In this document: in pieces, positions 14,001 to 29,000 of the stretch | Layout: each line of letters begins with the position of its first letter | Numbering within the stretch: position 1 is the stretch's first letter | Assembly: GCA_037349315.1 (NCBI GenBank) | Contig: JBAIAC010000007.1 | Span: forward strand, 9,362,001 to 9,426,000 | Reading direction: 5' to 3' | Source of the DNA: Chelydra serpentina | Lineage: Eukaryota; Chordata; Testudines; Chelydridae | Length of the DNA stretch: 64,000 nucleotides | Made by a program: the position numbers and the translations under genes | Notes under the pieces: generated by a model | Databases searched by the model: none | Told to the model about the DNA's origin: nothing | Seen by the model: only the letters and a program-made list of their open reading frames with translations

Positions 14001-17000
14001 TCCCCTTCTTAAGCCGTTTGAGGGCCACTTAACCCTGTGCTTCTGTGCTGTTAATAGAAATAAAGACAGGATATCTCTGAATATGAAATATACTGTTGAG
14101 TTCTCCAATTATACGCTGCTCTATCCTTTTCATGGAGTATAGAAAAGGATTAAAATGATGATGTATGGCCAGTGGAGTGTACAAGTTACAATTTATTTTT
14201 TTTATTTGTAGAGTTGATTGGTGGTGGCAAATTTGCATAAATGGGAGTAATGTGTTGTTTTTAGTAGGCTGCATCATGTTAGGTGTCATAGCATCAATGT
14301 GACCCCAAAATTCCACTACACAAATAGTGTAGGGAGGATGAGAGGGTTTGAAAAAAAAGCAGGTTTTCAGCCTGTTACATTTTGGAGCTAAATACAAATG
14401 CAAGCATGTAGCTTTTCAACAGTTCATTAGCAGTGTAGGTGCTCAGTTGTTGTCTTTATTTATTGACGTGTATATATTAATATTTGATGGTACTCAAAAG
14501 GATGATAACATAAGAGGATGAGAGCAGAAACTATTTTAGGTGTGTTTAATAATTTAACATATTGCAATGATTTAATTTAATTCAAATGTGTTGAATAGTT
14601 CCTGAATGATTAGGAAGAAAGAATAACAGCGTGTTTTCTGTTTACTTGAAACCTCACAAATAGTGAAAAGTGGATAATTTTTTTCTGCATTTTATATTAG
14701 ATTACATGCGTCTTTCCAAAATTGCCTTCTGCTTATCTGTATCTCCTTTATTTTACTTGCATGAAGATGTACCTGTCAGGAGCACATGGTATTCCAGAGA
14801 TTGCTCAAACTGGGAATTCCTAGATGGTAATCCTCTGTGTCTAACCTAATCCCTGGTCTATCCAGATTGTTGTTTTATTACAACTAGAATAGGAAAGAGT
14901 CCATTAAACAACACTGGCTCTGGTTTTTCAGGAGTCACTTTTAAAAATGGAAAAGTTCCTATCAGGGGACTTATAGTGAAATTTACATCCTGTTTACGGT
15001 GTCTGCTGTAAATCCCAGTATTCTGTCTGCAGTTCACTTCTTGATTGCACGTAGCAACTGCATGGCCTTTTGGTATGTGGGTTTAGGATGCAAACAGTAA
15101 ATGAGATGTGCTAAAAAAGTTTTTATGAGTATTTTTCTTTCACTTTTCAAGTAAACCTATAAAAACAATTGGTCTAAGAAGTTACCTGGTACTATAAGAG
15201 CCAAAACTCAACACTGAATATGAGTAAAATAAATTCCCGTACCCCCAGTGAAGAGGAAAGATGGCCCAGTGGTTAGAGTGCTAACCTGGGATGCAGGAGA
15301 TTTTCTGCTCCAGAAGAGATGTCCTATGCGACCTTGGGCAAGTTACATAGTCTCTCTGTGCCTCTGTTCAGTGGCGATAATAGCACTGCCCTACCTCATA
15401 GGGATGCTGTGAGGATAAATAAAGACGGAGGGGTTCAGGTACTATGATAATGGGGGACATAGAAGAACCTTAGATATCTAGATAGATAGAAACCTAATGA
15501 TCACCAAGCTCAGTATAATGAGACTTCTTGAGTTGGTGAAGGTGTCTGTGGGCTGGAGAATTTTATTTCAATTTCTGGGAATGGGAGGTCATAAGTAGGT
15601 GATTTGGGTTCAGGGGCTTATATTTACCTGCTACACAGAGGGGTGATGTGATGATTAATTGATTAATATCTGTGCAGCACTTTGAACACATAGGGCCTGA
15701 TCCAAAGCCCACAGAAGTCAATGGAAAGACTCTTGTTGACTTCATTTGGCTTTGGACAGGCTCATAAAACTTGATGAAAGTATCTTTATTACCGATTGAT
15801 AACATAACACTGTACTGCTAGACATTAGCATCAGCTCTGGAGGCTTCTTTTCCTGCCTTCCTGTTAGGAGTGAATGAAACTGCATTAATTGGTGGAGGGG
15901 AACAGAATAAATAGAAAGCTCTGTTTAGAATTTCCACCTATATAACAAATGTGTAATTATTTTTCTAAAAGTGCAGGGACTTGCCCAGCACTTGCAGCTA
16001 ACTGGAATTGTGAAAAGGAGGGGGATGGGCAAGGCTATGCTAGAGGTAATTCTTCCTGTTCAAATGAAAACTGTAATAAGATAGAAATAAATGAAGTTGC
16101 AGGATTGGTTCAATTATTTTAAAATAATGTAATTGCTGTTTAAAATCTGTTTTAAATTTGCTGCTTTAAATAATGTAATTTAACTGTTTAAAAATCCATA
16201 TCTCTAAAAAATCATGCAGTACCAAATACTTCATTGGCTTTGATATCCCAGAGATCCTGCTAATGAATAACCTGTTCAGTTCACTGTATCAGAATGTTTT
16301 GACAAGCACTCAGGGCCAAATTGTGGCCATCTTGTGCTGGTGCACTGTACCACCACTTCCTGCATGCAGGGAGAAGCAGGCTGTTCAGTGCTGCTACTTC
16401 CCACCTTCATGCAGCTGTGCAGGAAAAGATGGGAGAAGGTGGGAAGAGGGCATAACTTAGATTTCTCCCCTTCCACATGCCTGGTGGTGTAATTACACCA
16501 GCATTTGAGGGTATGTCTACACTGCAATGTAAGCCCAGGGTTAGTAGAATCAAGTTAGCAGACCCTGGGTTTGTTAACCTTGGGCTTGAGTGTCTACACT
16601 CATTGTAACCCCAGATTAGGAACTGTTGAACCCTGGGGCTCCAGAGTCTACTCTGCATTATGTGTGCCCGAGTTCAACCACCCATATCCCAGACTTCTTA
16701 GCACCCAAAATGTGATCAATCCAGCCTTTTGTTCATGGTGCAGAGTGGGAAAACCTAACTGTCCACCAAACTAGACTTTAGGGGGACTCTTAGAGCATGA
16801 GCTCAATGGGGCTGTGTCTACACTGCAAAGCAATAGAGCTTGAACCCTGGGTCCTGGCTTGACTCAGGCTTGGGCCTTCCACCCCCTTAGGTCCTGGTAT
16901 CCTGGGTCTGAGCCCAGGGTGAGTGCGATCTGTATGTTCACGGAAGGGGGGTTAGATTTGAGCCTGAATTCGAATCCTGGGCTTATAATGCAGTGTAGAC

Positions 17001-20000
17001 ATACCTGAGTGTGTGTGCTGTGACAGATCTATACCTATCACAGTGTATTCCTTTCCTGGAGCAGCGGTGAGACCAGCTGGGAAATTGCAACTCCCTGACT
17101 CTCACTTTTTCCTTTGGGATGCACTTGCAACAGTTCAGAAATGCACTGCCCCATATTATGTGGTAGATCGCATGCCGATGACCTAGCGTTTACTGATTAG
17201 CCCATTAAGTAGTGGCTGTGATTGTCCATTTCAGGACATACTAATAAGTGTCCAACTAACAGTTACTCTTTATCATCAATTACTGTATGTAACAGATTAA
17301 TTATTATTGTTCCCCAAGAAGGCTATTCTTTAAAGACTGACTTTAAAAAGCAAGAGAAAATCTGAGGGGTTTCAGGTGTTCTCATATTGTCAGATGCATG
17401 TTTGTCTCATCAGCTCCATTTTCTGGCATGGTAAGTTTGGGCACTGATATTGCCAGGGGTGAAGGAAGTGCTTTATTAGTTTTTGGATAGCTTTATTTAT
17501 TCTGGGTCAGTTACATTTTGAAAACGAGGGCAAGATAAATCCAAGGCCGTTTAGAGTCCTATTAAAGTGGCCAACAAAGAACTCATTCATACTCCTAGAA
17601 ATAAAAATCCTTTTAAATTAACCACATGATAGATATAAGAATTTGAGCTTTCATAAATCATTAAAGCCTTGGAGTCGTGGACTAGGGGAAATACACATTC
17701 ACCATGAAAATGAAGAAATAATCATCTGCTACTCTGCTAGGAACACCTCTAGCGTAGGTTGTGTGGGGTGCATGGGCAGATGTGTGTATACTGATCTGAA
17801 TGTTGTACTACACCTGGCTACTGTCCAAAGAGCTCCGTGAGCTGTTGGCTATTCTTGCACTAGAGCTTGTTATTGATTCATGACAGTTCTTTTTATGGGT
17901 CAGGAAAGTAAACCAAGCTGTAGGCTAGATGTGTGCTCAATCCTTACGCAGACCCACAGGGTGTAGGCAGGAGAAAGAACTCCTTACCCCCACCAAAAGC
18001 TTTGCATTGCTTTCATGATGTCTGGGCAGCTGTAGGCTGCAGGGGCTGTGCCATAGGTTTTTCCCTTGGGACCAACTGGCAGGAGAGTGAGCAGGTAGGG
18101 ATGGGGAGTAGAGGGAGCCAATGCACCCTGCATAGGGGGCAGGATACCTGACATCATTAAATGGATTAGTACAGGAGTTCTCAAACTGGGGGTTGGGACC
18201 CCTCAGGGGGTTGCGAGGTCATTACATGGGGGGTCACGAGCTGTCAACCTCCATCCCAAACCCCGCTTGCCTCTGGCATTTATAATGGTGTTAAATATAT
18301 TTAAAAGGGTGTTTTATTTATTAGGGGGGTCGCGCTCAGAGGCTTGTGATGTGAAAGGGGTTGCCAGTAAAAAAGTTTGAGACTCACTGGGTTAGTAAAT
18401 TACCTGCACCCAGTTGAACATGTGAGACTAGCTGCTTAATGAAGGACTATTCCCATGAAAATGTTTGCAGGCCCAGGCCCATATTGTGTAACACTTTTGG
18501 ACATGAACATCAGATGCAACTGGCTTGATAAGAGGCAAAAGACAAGTGCAAAAGGCCCAATGCGTCTCACTGTCTCTGAGAATTGGGTCCAAAAGCTAGT
18601 TCTCTGGCTCAGCAACAGCACACTGTGTGTGAGCTAGAGATGGGACAAGAAAGGAGATTGAACCACTGGCTTCAGTGAAATACTGAGTCTCGGGTATACA
18701 CTCCTTTTCAAACTGTAGAAATACCAGCCGTGCTTGCCTGGGACAGTCGGTAGCTGCCACCCACTCAAATTTCAATTAAATAATTGGCAAAGGCGCCATG
18801 ATATTTCTGCAGCTTGAAATATAACAAGGGGGTGTGGTTTGCTTATGTGCTAACTTGAATCTGATATCTTGGTGGTGTTTATCTAATTCCTAGAGCAGTA
18901 GTGGTTATGATTTGCCTCTATTTCTGTGTTTAATGTTTTTAATGTTATCCCTTTTTCAAAGCAACAATTATGTTGATATTATATTTCTGCATGCACACAG
19001 TCTCCTCTCCTTTTAAATTTTGTTTTAATGTTCATTTTTTTAAAAATGAACAATAATATAATCACGAGAGAAAATAGAGTGCTACACACTTTGCTGTGGT
19101 GAAGTCAGGGTGGTGCTATTACAAATAATAGATACAAAGCACGATGGGTTATGGAGAACCACAGAAAGATTGTTTAGATGTATCATGCAAAGTATTGTTG
19201 TTGTGCAGAATATGAATATTTAATTCTGGGCAGATTTAGTATTAAGGCTTTGGTAGAGGACACAGCCCTCCCTATCCCTTCCCAGGCAGGTTTTGGGTTG
19301 GCATCCCTCCCCTCACAAAGCCTGGCTGTTTGGGGAATGGTGTTGGGAATTGTGATGGGGGGCTTCGGAATTCACCAATTCCCAACCTGAGGGGTAGGTC
19401 ACAGACAGCCTTTCTGAAACCTCTGTATCAGCCTATGGAGGGTATAGCCATTGCTCCTCTGCACCCTGTATGTAGGAGTTCTGGGCCTTGGAATCTATGT
19501 AAGTGCAGATCCCCAAACCCCTCCTCTGCTCACTCCTCAAGCAGACACTCGCCTTCTGGTGCACTGGGGCTGCAGAGGGTCCCGCGCATGGTCACTCTGC
19601 CTTCACTGTGTCAATGATGTGGAGGGCATACTACCAGCCCTCCCCACCTGGATGAAAATCACACTTTGCAGATAGAGTTCGTTCCCTCTGCTGGGCTGGT
19701 GCAGTGAGATCTCCCCTACCCTTTTCAGTCTGTTTTAACCAGTGTTCTAGATATATCATTATACATCTTAGCTAACGAGAGCACTAATTTCAAAATGCCC
19801 CATGTGTGTGCATACAAGTTGGAACCAAGAGAGCAGGATAAGCGCCGTTCACATCAGAATTTGTTCTAATTAAGTGGCCATGTTAATTGGCCTGGTTTTA
19901 TCATCTTTCTAGTTGGATTACCATAGGTCTCTTGTTACCGTGCACCTCAGATTTCATGGCTTTAATGCAGGTGGTGGGAAAGCTGTCAGGGGAGAGGAAG

Positions 20001-23000
20001 GTTGGTAGCAACCTAAGTTGAATGAAATATATGCCTACAGCCTGGGAGGGACACCAGAGAAATCAAAATAGATTATGCCTTTAGATTTGTTCATGCAGCT
20101 CCCACTACCTTTAATGTGAGTCATGTGAGAGCATTTGATAATAATTGTAGTCGGATGTCAATTAACATACTATTCCTATTAGCTATACTGTATAAAAATG
20201 AAGAATTAAACACAGTTAGATCTTTGGGGTGGGGGTGGGGAGTTTCTTAAATAAAAGGGAGGGAAGGGAAAGAAGGAGAGTTTTTTGGTTTTCTTGTAGA
20301 GTCAATGGGACTTAGACCCCTAGGGGTATGTATATACAGGGACAAAAGCCCTATAGCGTGGCCTCGACTCGTGGGGCTCAGGCTGTGGGGCTAAAAAAAT
20401 CAGTGTGTAGGCATTTGGGCTTGGGCTGGAGTCTTGAGTTTTGGGACCCTCCACCCTCACAGGATCCCAGAGCTGTGGCTCAGGCCCAAGCCCAAACGTC
20501 TTCACAATGATTTTTCAGCCTGGGAGCCTGAGCCCCATGAGCCCAAGTCAGCTGACCCTGGCCTGCTGCAGCCTTTTTATCCCTGTGTAGACAAACCCTA
20601 AGTGATTTTTTACACTTATGACAGTTTTACCCTAGATCTGAACTTTCAGAATTGCAACCGTGGATTTATGCTGACAAAAGGCCTAAGGCATTTGAGACAC
20701 ATTTAGAAATAAGTTAAGGCCCAAGCTGTTTTAGACGTATTGCTTTGTAGGCTCGTTTGTTTATTTTACTATTTGCATTAGTTGAACTTAAAAAAAAAAG
20801 AATCTTAAAGAACATTAAGATTCTCTGTGTGGATGGACCTTTTCCTCAGATAAAGCCCCATCAAGTCCAGTAAGAGTGCGTTTTCTGGTTGTGGAGCGCT
20901 CCTTGGAGATGCTTTCATTTCCGAGTGGCGGAAAATACCAGTTAGATTCCAGACAATAATATGAAAATCCATATAAAAAACCCCACTGACATAACTGAGG
21001 AGAGAACTTAGATTTGAGATGGATTTCATGTTTCTCTTTGAAAAAGTGAAATAAAAATCGTCAAATTGTTTCATTAAGTGATTTTTCCTTTTCCACAGTG
21101 GAGCAGGAATGCATCCAGAAGAAAACCTTCACTAGTTGGATAAATTCACAGTTGGCAAAGGTAAGAAAATGGTCTGTGGAAGGCAGTTTTGTCTTATTGT
21201 CTTGAAATAATGAGACTGTAGTTAAGGTTGCATCAGAAATGCTTTTCAGGTTCTGTATCTCAAACCCTTTTATTTGTAAACATGCCATGGGAAATTTGAA
21301 GCAAATTTCACTCACTAATTAATATGTGTGAGGAATGATCTCCAATGTGTATTTTATATTCATAGAATATCAGGGTTGGAAGGGACCTTAGGAGGTCATC
21401 TAGTCCAACCCCCTGCTCAAAGCAGGACCAATCCCCAATTTTTGCCCCAGATCCCTAAATGGCCCCCTCAAGGATTGAACTCACAACCCTGGGTTTAGCA
21501 GGCCAATGCTCAAACCACTGAGCTATCCCTCCCCCGTCAATACATATTGATGTATTGTTGTTTATTTAGGACATTTGGGAAAACAGGAACAGTGAGAAAG
21601 CTAGATTCCCCCGCTTCCCCCCTGTTCCCATACATTTGATGCCCTCTGCTGTCACATGAGCTGTAACATTGTGACATCAGAGATAACCACTCATCACTCA
21701 CCCTTCCCCAGTTCAGATGCACACTTGGGGAAAGTCACTGGTACCCTTGTTAGAGAGACAAGGTGGGTGAGGTAATAGCTTTTATTGGACCAACTTCTGT
21801 TGGTGAAAGAGTCTCTCTAATATCTTGGGACCAACATGGCTACAACAACACTGCACCCTCTTGTCATGGCAATGGTTGCCTTTGATAACTGATTTACCTC
21901 AGACTATGGTAGGTCACTGAAGTAATTGGAAGCATACTGTATTTGGATAAGTTCCTGCTGTGCTGTTTGGGTTTGTACTGTTTCATTTCAAGATTAATTG
22001 TTTGTTACTTTCCTCAAAAAGGGTTACGTGAATACCAAGCTACAAAATGTCAGCCCTTTTTCTGTGCTTCTTCTGATTTTCCAAGTGTTTTATATGAATA
22101 CAAATTAATTTAATTACTTTGAATATATTTGTTGACACGACACTGTGTGGTGAAATGTGGCGCTTCACAAAGATAACAATGGCAATAAAATATACATTGA
22201 AAACAATAAAGGTGGAAGTGCTCTATTATTTAAATAGGACATATATAAAATATTTTCTTTCTGTTAAAAAATAAGGAAGTTCAATAACAAAAAAGTTTTT
22301 AACATTCTTTAAGATTGCCTTCCTCAGTAAACAAACCATAAAAAATAAGAAGTACAAAGTTAAGGCTATAAAAGGATTAAAAAATTGCAAAGTCAAGCAC
22401 TATCAAATTAGGAAATGCCAGAAGGAATGTTGCCCAAGGAACCTTAATTCAGTGCCCCTGTGGGTATGATTATTATACAGTCTTTAATTACATGCAGAAG
22501 TGACTATGTGAACCGTTTGGTGTAAGTGACTTGCCAAGCTCACATAAGAACTCTGTTGCAGAGGCAGGGATAGAATCCAAGTCTTCAGGGCGGCACTGAA
22601 CTATCTTGATCACAAGACCATCCTTTTTGTTTTCCTACCGGCCTCTGGCTCAGTCACTATACAGCTACCAACTTCTGCAGCAAATGAGGCAGGGGTCCTA
22701 CAGAAAACAGGCTCCTTCACTACACAATCCCAGTTCATCCCCAGAGCAGAGCCATCCTGTGCTCTGAACGAACCAGGGTTTTGTGTAAAATAATAATAAT
22801 TATGGGATTATGTAATTAAAGACTCTATCATAATGCAGATGCACAAGGGGGCTGAATTAAGATTGCGTGAGCAATGTTCATTTTGGCATTTGCTAACTCG
22901 AGAGTGCTTGACTTTGCAAACTTTTAATCCTTTACTTTGCATTTCCTAATTTGTTATGATTTGTTTACTGAGGAGAGCAACCTTAACTAATGTTAAACAA

Positions 23001-26000
23001 GTTATTTTTTTGTTGTTGCTGTTGTTTGTGAATAAATTTAGAACTGTATTTTGGAGAGCAAAATGTAAAAGAATAAATAAACCAAACAAATTTAAATATT
23101 CATGGTTCAAAAGGGAAAATTAGCCTGGAAAGGTATGTTTTAACTGTTGAATAACATGCACATGGCAGAAACAGGTGTGTGTGGTTATATATTTGTGTGG
23201 TGTTATTGTTTGGTGGTTTGGGGTTTTTTTTTGGTGGTGTTGTTGTATAGGCATCATCATAGTCTGTTTGTTTTATTGTTGTATATTTGTGCTACACTGG
23301 AATGCATTTCAAACATTGTTTTAATTCAGTGAAAGTCGAGGATTAACAGAAATAGCTGCAGAGGAGGCAGGTACTTGTAAGCTTTCACAAATCTGCTCTG
23401 TCAATGCACTTTGGTCCTGACGTGCGGCGTGCCAGCTGTTCCAGTGCTGGTCCTTACTTGAGCAGAGACAAACAGCCATAATGTGGTTTTGTGACGTCTG
23501 CAAATAGCAGGCAACATTAAGGTCCTTTTCACTTATCTCCATAATAAATATTCAGACCTTAGGCTTCATCGGTGAAAAGAATGTAAATCGACTGCTCTTT
23601 CTGACCTCCATATTTTTCAAAGTTAGTTACTGGAAATTTTGCAGCAAAACTGAGTTACCCTCTTCTTCTTAGCCTCCTTAAAAGGATAGCTAGAATTATG
23701 ATCATTTTGGCCCTAGTACAGGAAATCACTTTAGCGGGTGCTTAAGTCCACCCTTATTCAGGAAAGCATTTAAGCATGTGGTTAAAATGTATGGCTTTAC
23801 TTACTTAAAGTTAAGCACATACTTAAGTGCTTTCCTGAACAAGGATGCTTTCTTGAACTAGGGCCCTCAGCTTTAAAAGAAATCTATTTTCTATATCATT
23901 CTATTGAAATAAGCAGAAAAATAGTAAGTGGAACAAAAAAAAGGGGCAAAGAAATGAAAACTTTTTTTTTTAAAAAGCAGCAAAACAATCAATGATATTT
24001 TGCTAGATGATGATTTCAGAATTCAGTATATAACTTACACCTAAATGTATTACTTTTGCAGCATACTCCTCCTTCCATTATCTCAGATCTATATACAGAT
24101 GTCAAAGAAGGTTGTGTGCTCTTGGACCTGCTGGAAGTACTTTCAGGTCAACAACTGGTAAGATAAAATAAAGGAATGAAATCCTGTCTTTGGCCTAAAT
24201 CATGTAAAGATTTATGGATGGTGCTTAACTGTAAACATGTGAGCCGTCCCACTGGAGTCAGTGGATGAGTATCCTGTCACACCTTCCATTGCCAGGAACA
24301 ACTGTCTCATGGCTTGCAGGCTCTCTTGTTCAGAATCAGCTGTCCCTGCTGCAAGGGCTCAATTCGCAAGAACTTACTGGCACTGTGCTTGAGCTGTACT
24401 GTGCTAAAGAGCAGGCTTCCTGCAGATAAGGACTACTCACAAGGGTCTTGATGCTGCATCATTTAAGTCAATGGAAGCTTTGCCACTGGTGTCAATGCAT
24501 GCAAAATCAGACATCAGTCTTTGCAGGATTTGGACCTTTATTGGTGAATGATCTAAAATAAAACAGATCGTCTCAGCTGATTGTGCAATATTTTCTTTTT
24601 ACTTTGTAGCCACGGGAGAAAGGATGTAACACCTTCCAGTGCAGAAGCAATATAGAAAATGCCTTGAAATTTTTAAAGAACAAATCAGTGAGTATTAAAG
24701 ATAAAGATAACTTAAAATTCACTCTTCACACCAGTTTAGTTTGTGGAACATGTTTCTTCTTTAACAATGATCCTCTTTTTCCAGATCAAGCTCATAAATA
24801 TTCATGTTGCTGACATTATAGAAGGAAAACCTTCCATTGTGCTTGGTCTGATTTGGACAATTATATTACATTTTTATGTAAGTATTGCAGTGATGTGGGA
24901 AAGTATTTTTAATAGCGAAAAAAAGTACAAAAAATTGTGGAATGAAATGATCACAAAATGAGATGAATTATGCATAAGCACAAACCAAAAAGCTGCTTAT
25001 GCTGTATGCCTGAAGTGTTGGCTCAAAGAAGAAACATCTAATATGTTCTAATTGTGCATTGTACCTGCTTCTCTGAAATGGGTATTAGAGTCCCTGTTAG
25101 CTGAGCAGGATATGATTGACAGCAGTGTGATGTGCATATCAATATTTTTTTATAACTGGTTTAAAACAATGGGCCAGATTCTGTCTGCAGGTATGTGCAC
25201 AGAAGAGACAGCCTAAAGCTGCAACAGGGAAGGTTCTTCTCAACCCTGGGCTGGAACATGCTCAATGCAGACAGAATCTTCAGGGAATTAAGCTGGGCCG
25301 CTCTCACAAGTCTCTTCTGAGCAAGTGTGAACTGTGATTATTTTTTTCAAAAAAAGTTTGGGTGAATGGCTAAATTTCGTGACTTTTCAGTGGAACAAGG
25401 CACCTCCTGGACACTAAGGTCTGCGCAATTTCAAAACCCTGCTCCAAAGTATCGGTGTGCCACAGCTTTTGAAAGAAAGGGTCACCAGAATGGGCAAAAC
25501 AATGTATTTTTCTGTAGTCTTGTTTTCGGAAATCGCTTCACTGTTTTGGCTAAATGTTCCAAACAAATTCAACTTGAGGTTGACACTCAGCATGGAGTAT
25601 ATCAGCCCAGCAGTTAAAGTTGACAGAGTTATAAGCTGCTGAAAACAGTCTTATAAGAGGAAGTGTATTAGGATACCAGCTCCAGCTATAATAAAGTCAT
25701 ACTGGATTTTTTATTCTTAATGGTTCTCTGCATCTCTCCCCCTGTCTCTGGTAGATTGAAGAACTTGCGTGGACCCTTGGTAGTAGTTATAATCAGCCAT
25801 CTCTTGATTGTTCGAGTGTCGTTGACTCATGTCCAGCTGCAAGCCCACAGGCAAGAAAAAGAGGTAAAGTTAAGAAACGGTGGAAGATATCTGCAAAAAA
25901 GGCCCTCCTGTTGTGGGTGAAGGAGCAATGTTCAATGTAAGTACTATGAAAGGCTTATAAATTGTATCTCATGTTTATTTTTACTGTGTCATCCTATAAA

Positions 26001-29000
26001 GGTGCTATATTTTATCTATTTAATTTCTTAGTGACAGATTACTAGATATAACAAAAAAGTAGCACATTAGAATCTAGTTGACATTTCACATCAATTCTAA
26101 CAAAGCTTGGATTTCAAATTTAGGGCCTAAATGTGTTGACCTGGTCCTTTAACTATAAGAAGTTGGAGCTAGCTGTACAATTAAAACACTGGTAAATAAA
26201 TTAGCTTGTTTGGCTTTCTTTTTTATTAGCTGTCTCCATTCTCTATGTAATGTGCCTACTGCAATGCTTGCATACTTTGCCAGTTTTAATCCTGTTGGAT
26301 TAGCATTTACTGGTTCTCTTAGTAACAAAGTTACACTAATCGTCCAAGAATTTGTTGAACAAAAAAAAAGCAGAATGGCTAGAAAAGAATCGACATCCCA
26401 GTTCATGCATTTTCCCCCCAGAGCACTGCACAAGCCAAAAGAAGGCGTCTCATGAGCTAAGGACTTTTTATAGAGTTAAGAAGGTTTAGGCTCTGCTCCA
26501 GCAGAGATTTATACACCTGCTTAACTTGACACACTGCAGGTCATTCCATCGACTTAAATGAGAGTGCTACTCATGTGCATATGGTTTTGCAAGATCAGGG
26601 CTTGACATATGCATTTCCTTGAAAATCCACTGCCTCACACAAATACATTAAAAAAAATATTACCAAAACCTCAGCCCTTTCTTTCTAGTTCTCCAGGTTA
26701 CCTTTTCTGGTGTCACCCCACTAATTTTCCATTCATATTAGTGGGAGGTTAGAGTGTTTTTCAGCCCATCTTCTTTCTTTTGCCCGCCTTTATTCAGCAA
26801 AGCTATAATCTATCTGATTGCGATTAGAGTGGGTTTAACATATCAGTGACTGCTATAACACATATATAAGACAACATTGGTTTTTAAACCAATGGACCCT
26901 CACGTTTTAATCATGAAAGATCAGTGACACCCTGCGTTAACCCCTGTTCACATACCATCATATCCACTATACACAAACTGTTTTTTGAGGGGTTTTTTTC
27001 TCAGTACTCATTGTGACTCATGCATCTTCTGTGTACATCCCTGTATCATCTAGACCAGGGGTAGGCAACCTATGGCACGGGTGCGAGCTGATTTTCAGTG
27101 GCACTCATACTGCCCAGGTCCTGGCCAGCGGTCTGGGAGGGCTCTGCATTTTAATTTATTTTAAGTGAAGCTTCTTAAACATTTTAAAAACCTTATTTAC
27201 TTTACATACAACAATAGTTTCGTTATATATTAAAGACTTATAGAAAGAGAGCTTCTAAAAACGTTAAAATGTATTACTGGCACGCAAAACCTTAAATTAG
27301 AGTGAATAAATAAAGACTCGGCACACCACTTCTGAAAGGTTGCCGACCCCTGATCTAGACACCAGATGCATTGTAGAAATTGTGGGATCCCTCTCTAAAT
27401 ATTTTTTTTTTCATTTCTCTAGTCCTAATTCAGTGGAACATTTTGAAAAAACCCCAAAACCAACTACTACTACTTTCCAAAAGTAATGTAATAAATTTAA
27501 GGCTGGGATTTTCAAAAAGGTCTCAGGTAGTAAGATACCCATCTCCTATTGGCTTGTAAAGAAATATCTGGATTGCATTTGACTAAGCTTAGTGTTTCAT
27601 TTGTTGTTTTTGGTGCTGTAAAAGGCATTGATAGATGCCTTAAATGTAATAAATAAAAAAAGAAAATGTGGTCATCAAAGTGCCATTGCAGCACACAGCA
27701 ACAAGTAAAAGCAACATGATACTAAGCAATGAAAAATATTTCAGTTCTTAAGTTTGTTGGACCGATTATATTGACCGCACATAATTGGTCTGACTCAACT
27801 TTCACAGAATTAATTAGAAAGATTCCCAGTAACTCGAGTGGGATTTGGATTAGGCCCAGTCTAACATGGTTTACATTGTATTGATAACTGAATATTAAAT
27901 ATTTTGAGAAAACAGAACATGACATTTTATTCTTTATGATTTTGGGGCAGGCATGGATCTGTCAAAGTGGGAGATTTCAAATCGAGCTGGAGGAATGGAC
28001 TGGCTTTTTTAGCTATCATCCATGCCTTAAGACCAGATTTAGTTGACATGGACAGAGCAAAGGGTAGAGCCAACAAAGAAAATCTGAAGGAGGCTTTTAA
28101 AATTGCGGAACATGAATTAAATATTCCAAGACTTCTTGAACCTGAAGGTAAATGATCTGTTTTGCATACACTTGGTATACGGTCTGATGCTGATACTGTC
28201 AAACCAGTGTCTGTTTATAACCAAGGATATGTCTACACTGTGAAAAAAACCTGTGGAAGTGAGTTCCAAAGCCTGGGTCAACTGAGTCAACTCAGGGCTC
28301 ACGCTATGGGCTAAAACTAGCAGTATAGACATTCCCACTCAGGCTAAAGCCCTGTGAGGGCAGTGGGTCTCAGATCCTGGGCTCCAGCCTAAGTGGGATG
28401 CTATTTTTAGCCCTGTAGCACCGAGCCCAAGTCAGTTGAGTTGGAGTTTGAGACTTGCTATTGCGGGTTTCTTTTGCAGTGTACATGTACCTAAATAGCA
28501 TTTTTAATGTTTAATCACTGTGATGATTGGGGGGTAAAAATGAAATACTGATCTTTATGATAAAAGTAAGCATGCTGTAATCTGAGGTTCTTTGCTGAAT
28601 AGTTCATAGGGAACCTGAACTAATATGAGTTTTGACTTGGCAACAATTTCAGGAACATCCTTTAGAAGAAAGAATATAAAGCTGCATGATGATGATATTA
28701 ACAATTGCCCGCTCCTTTTCTAATTTGCTTTTTGTATTACAAAATTCCTGAGGAAAAAAAATCAATTTACTACTATTTTTTGTCAGTGAAATTTTAACTG
28801 AAATGCTGAAAATAAATTCATTTATATTTGGTAAATTTTCATGATTGCTCTGTAGAATATAATTGTACAATCAAACTGAGAAATATGCAGGAATGAGCTA
28901 ATAGTGTGCTACCTCTCACAGATGTTGATGTTATCAGTCCAGATGAAAAATCTATCATGACTTACGTGGCTCAGTTTCTGCAATATTCCAGAAGTTTACC

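Larger units (their letters stand above)
21161..24061. other. Intron 2
   Basis: Contains the SINE, the dispersed repeat, the long-TIR element and the palindrome listed here. Nothing coding was found between 21863 and 22304 or between 22991 and 23704. Confidence 0.6.

Noticed and set aside
14029..14403. 124-codon minus-strand frame in intron 1
   Set aside because: No recognisable domain, AT-rich composition like its surroundings, and no splice-site or promoter support.
15250..15330. Possible tRNA gene
   Set aside because: Followed directly by the MIR core; it is the degenerate head of an ancient SINE.
24743..24961. Open frame running through exon 5 on both sides
   Set aside because: Only 24785-24877 is coding; flanks have clear acceptor and donor and lose similarity to the CH domain.
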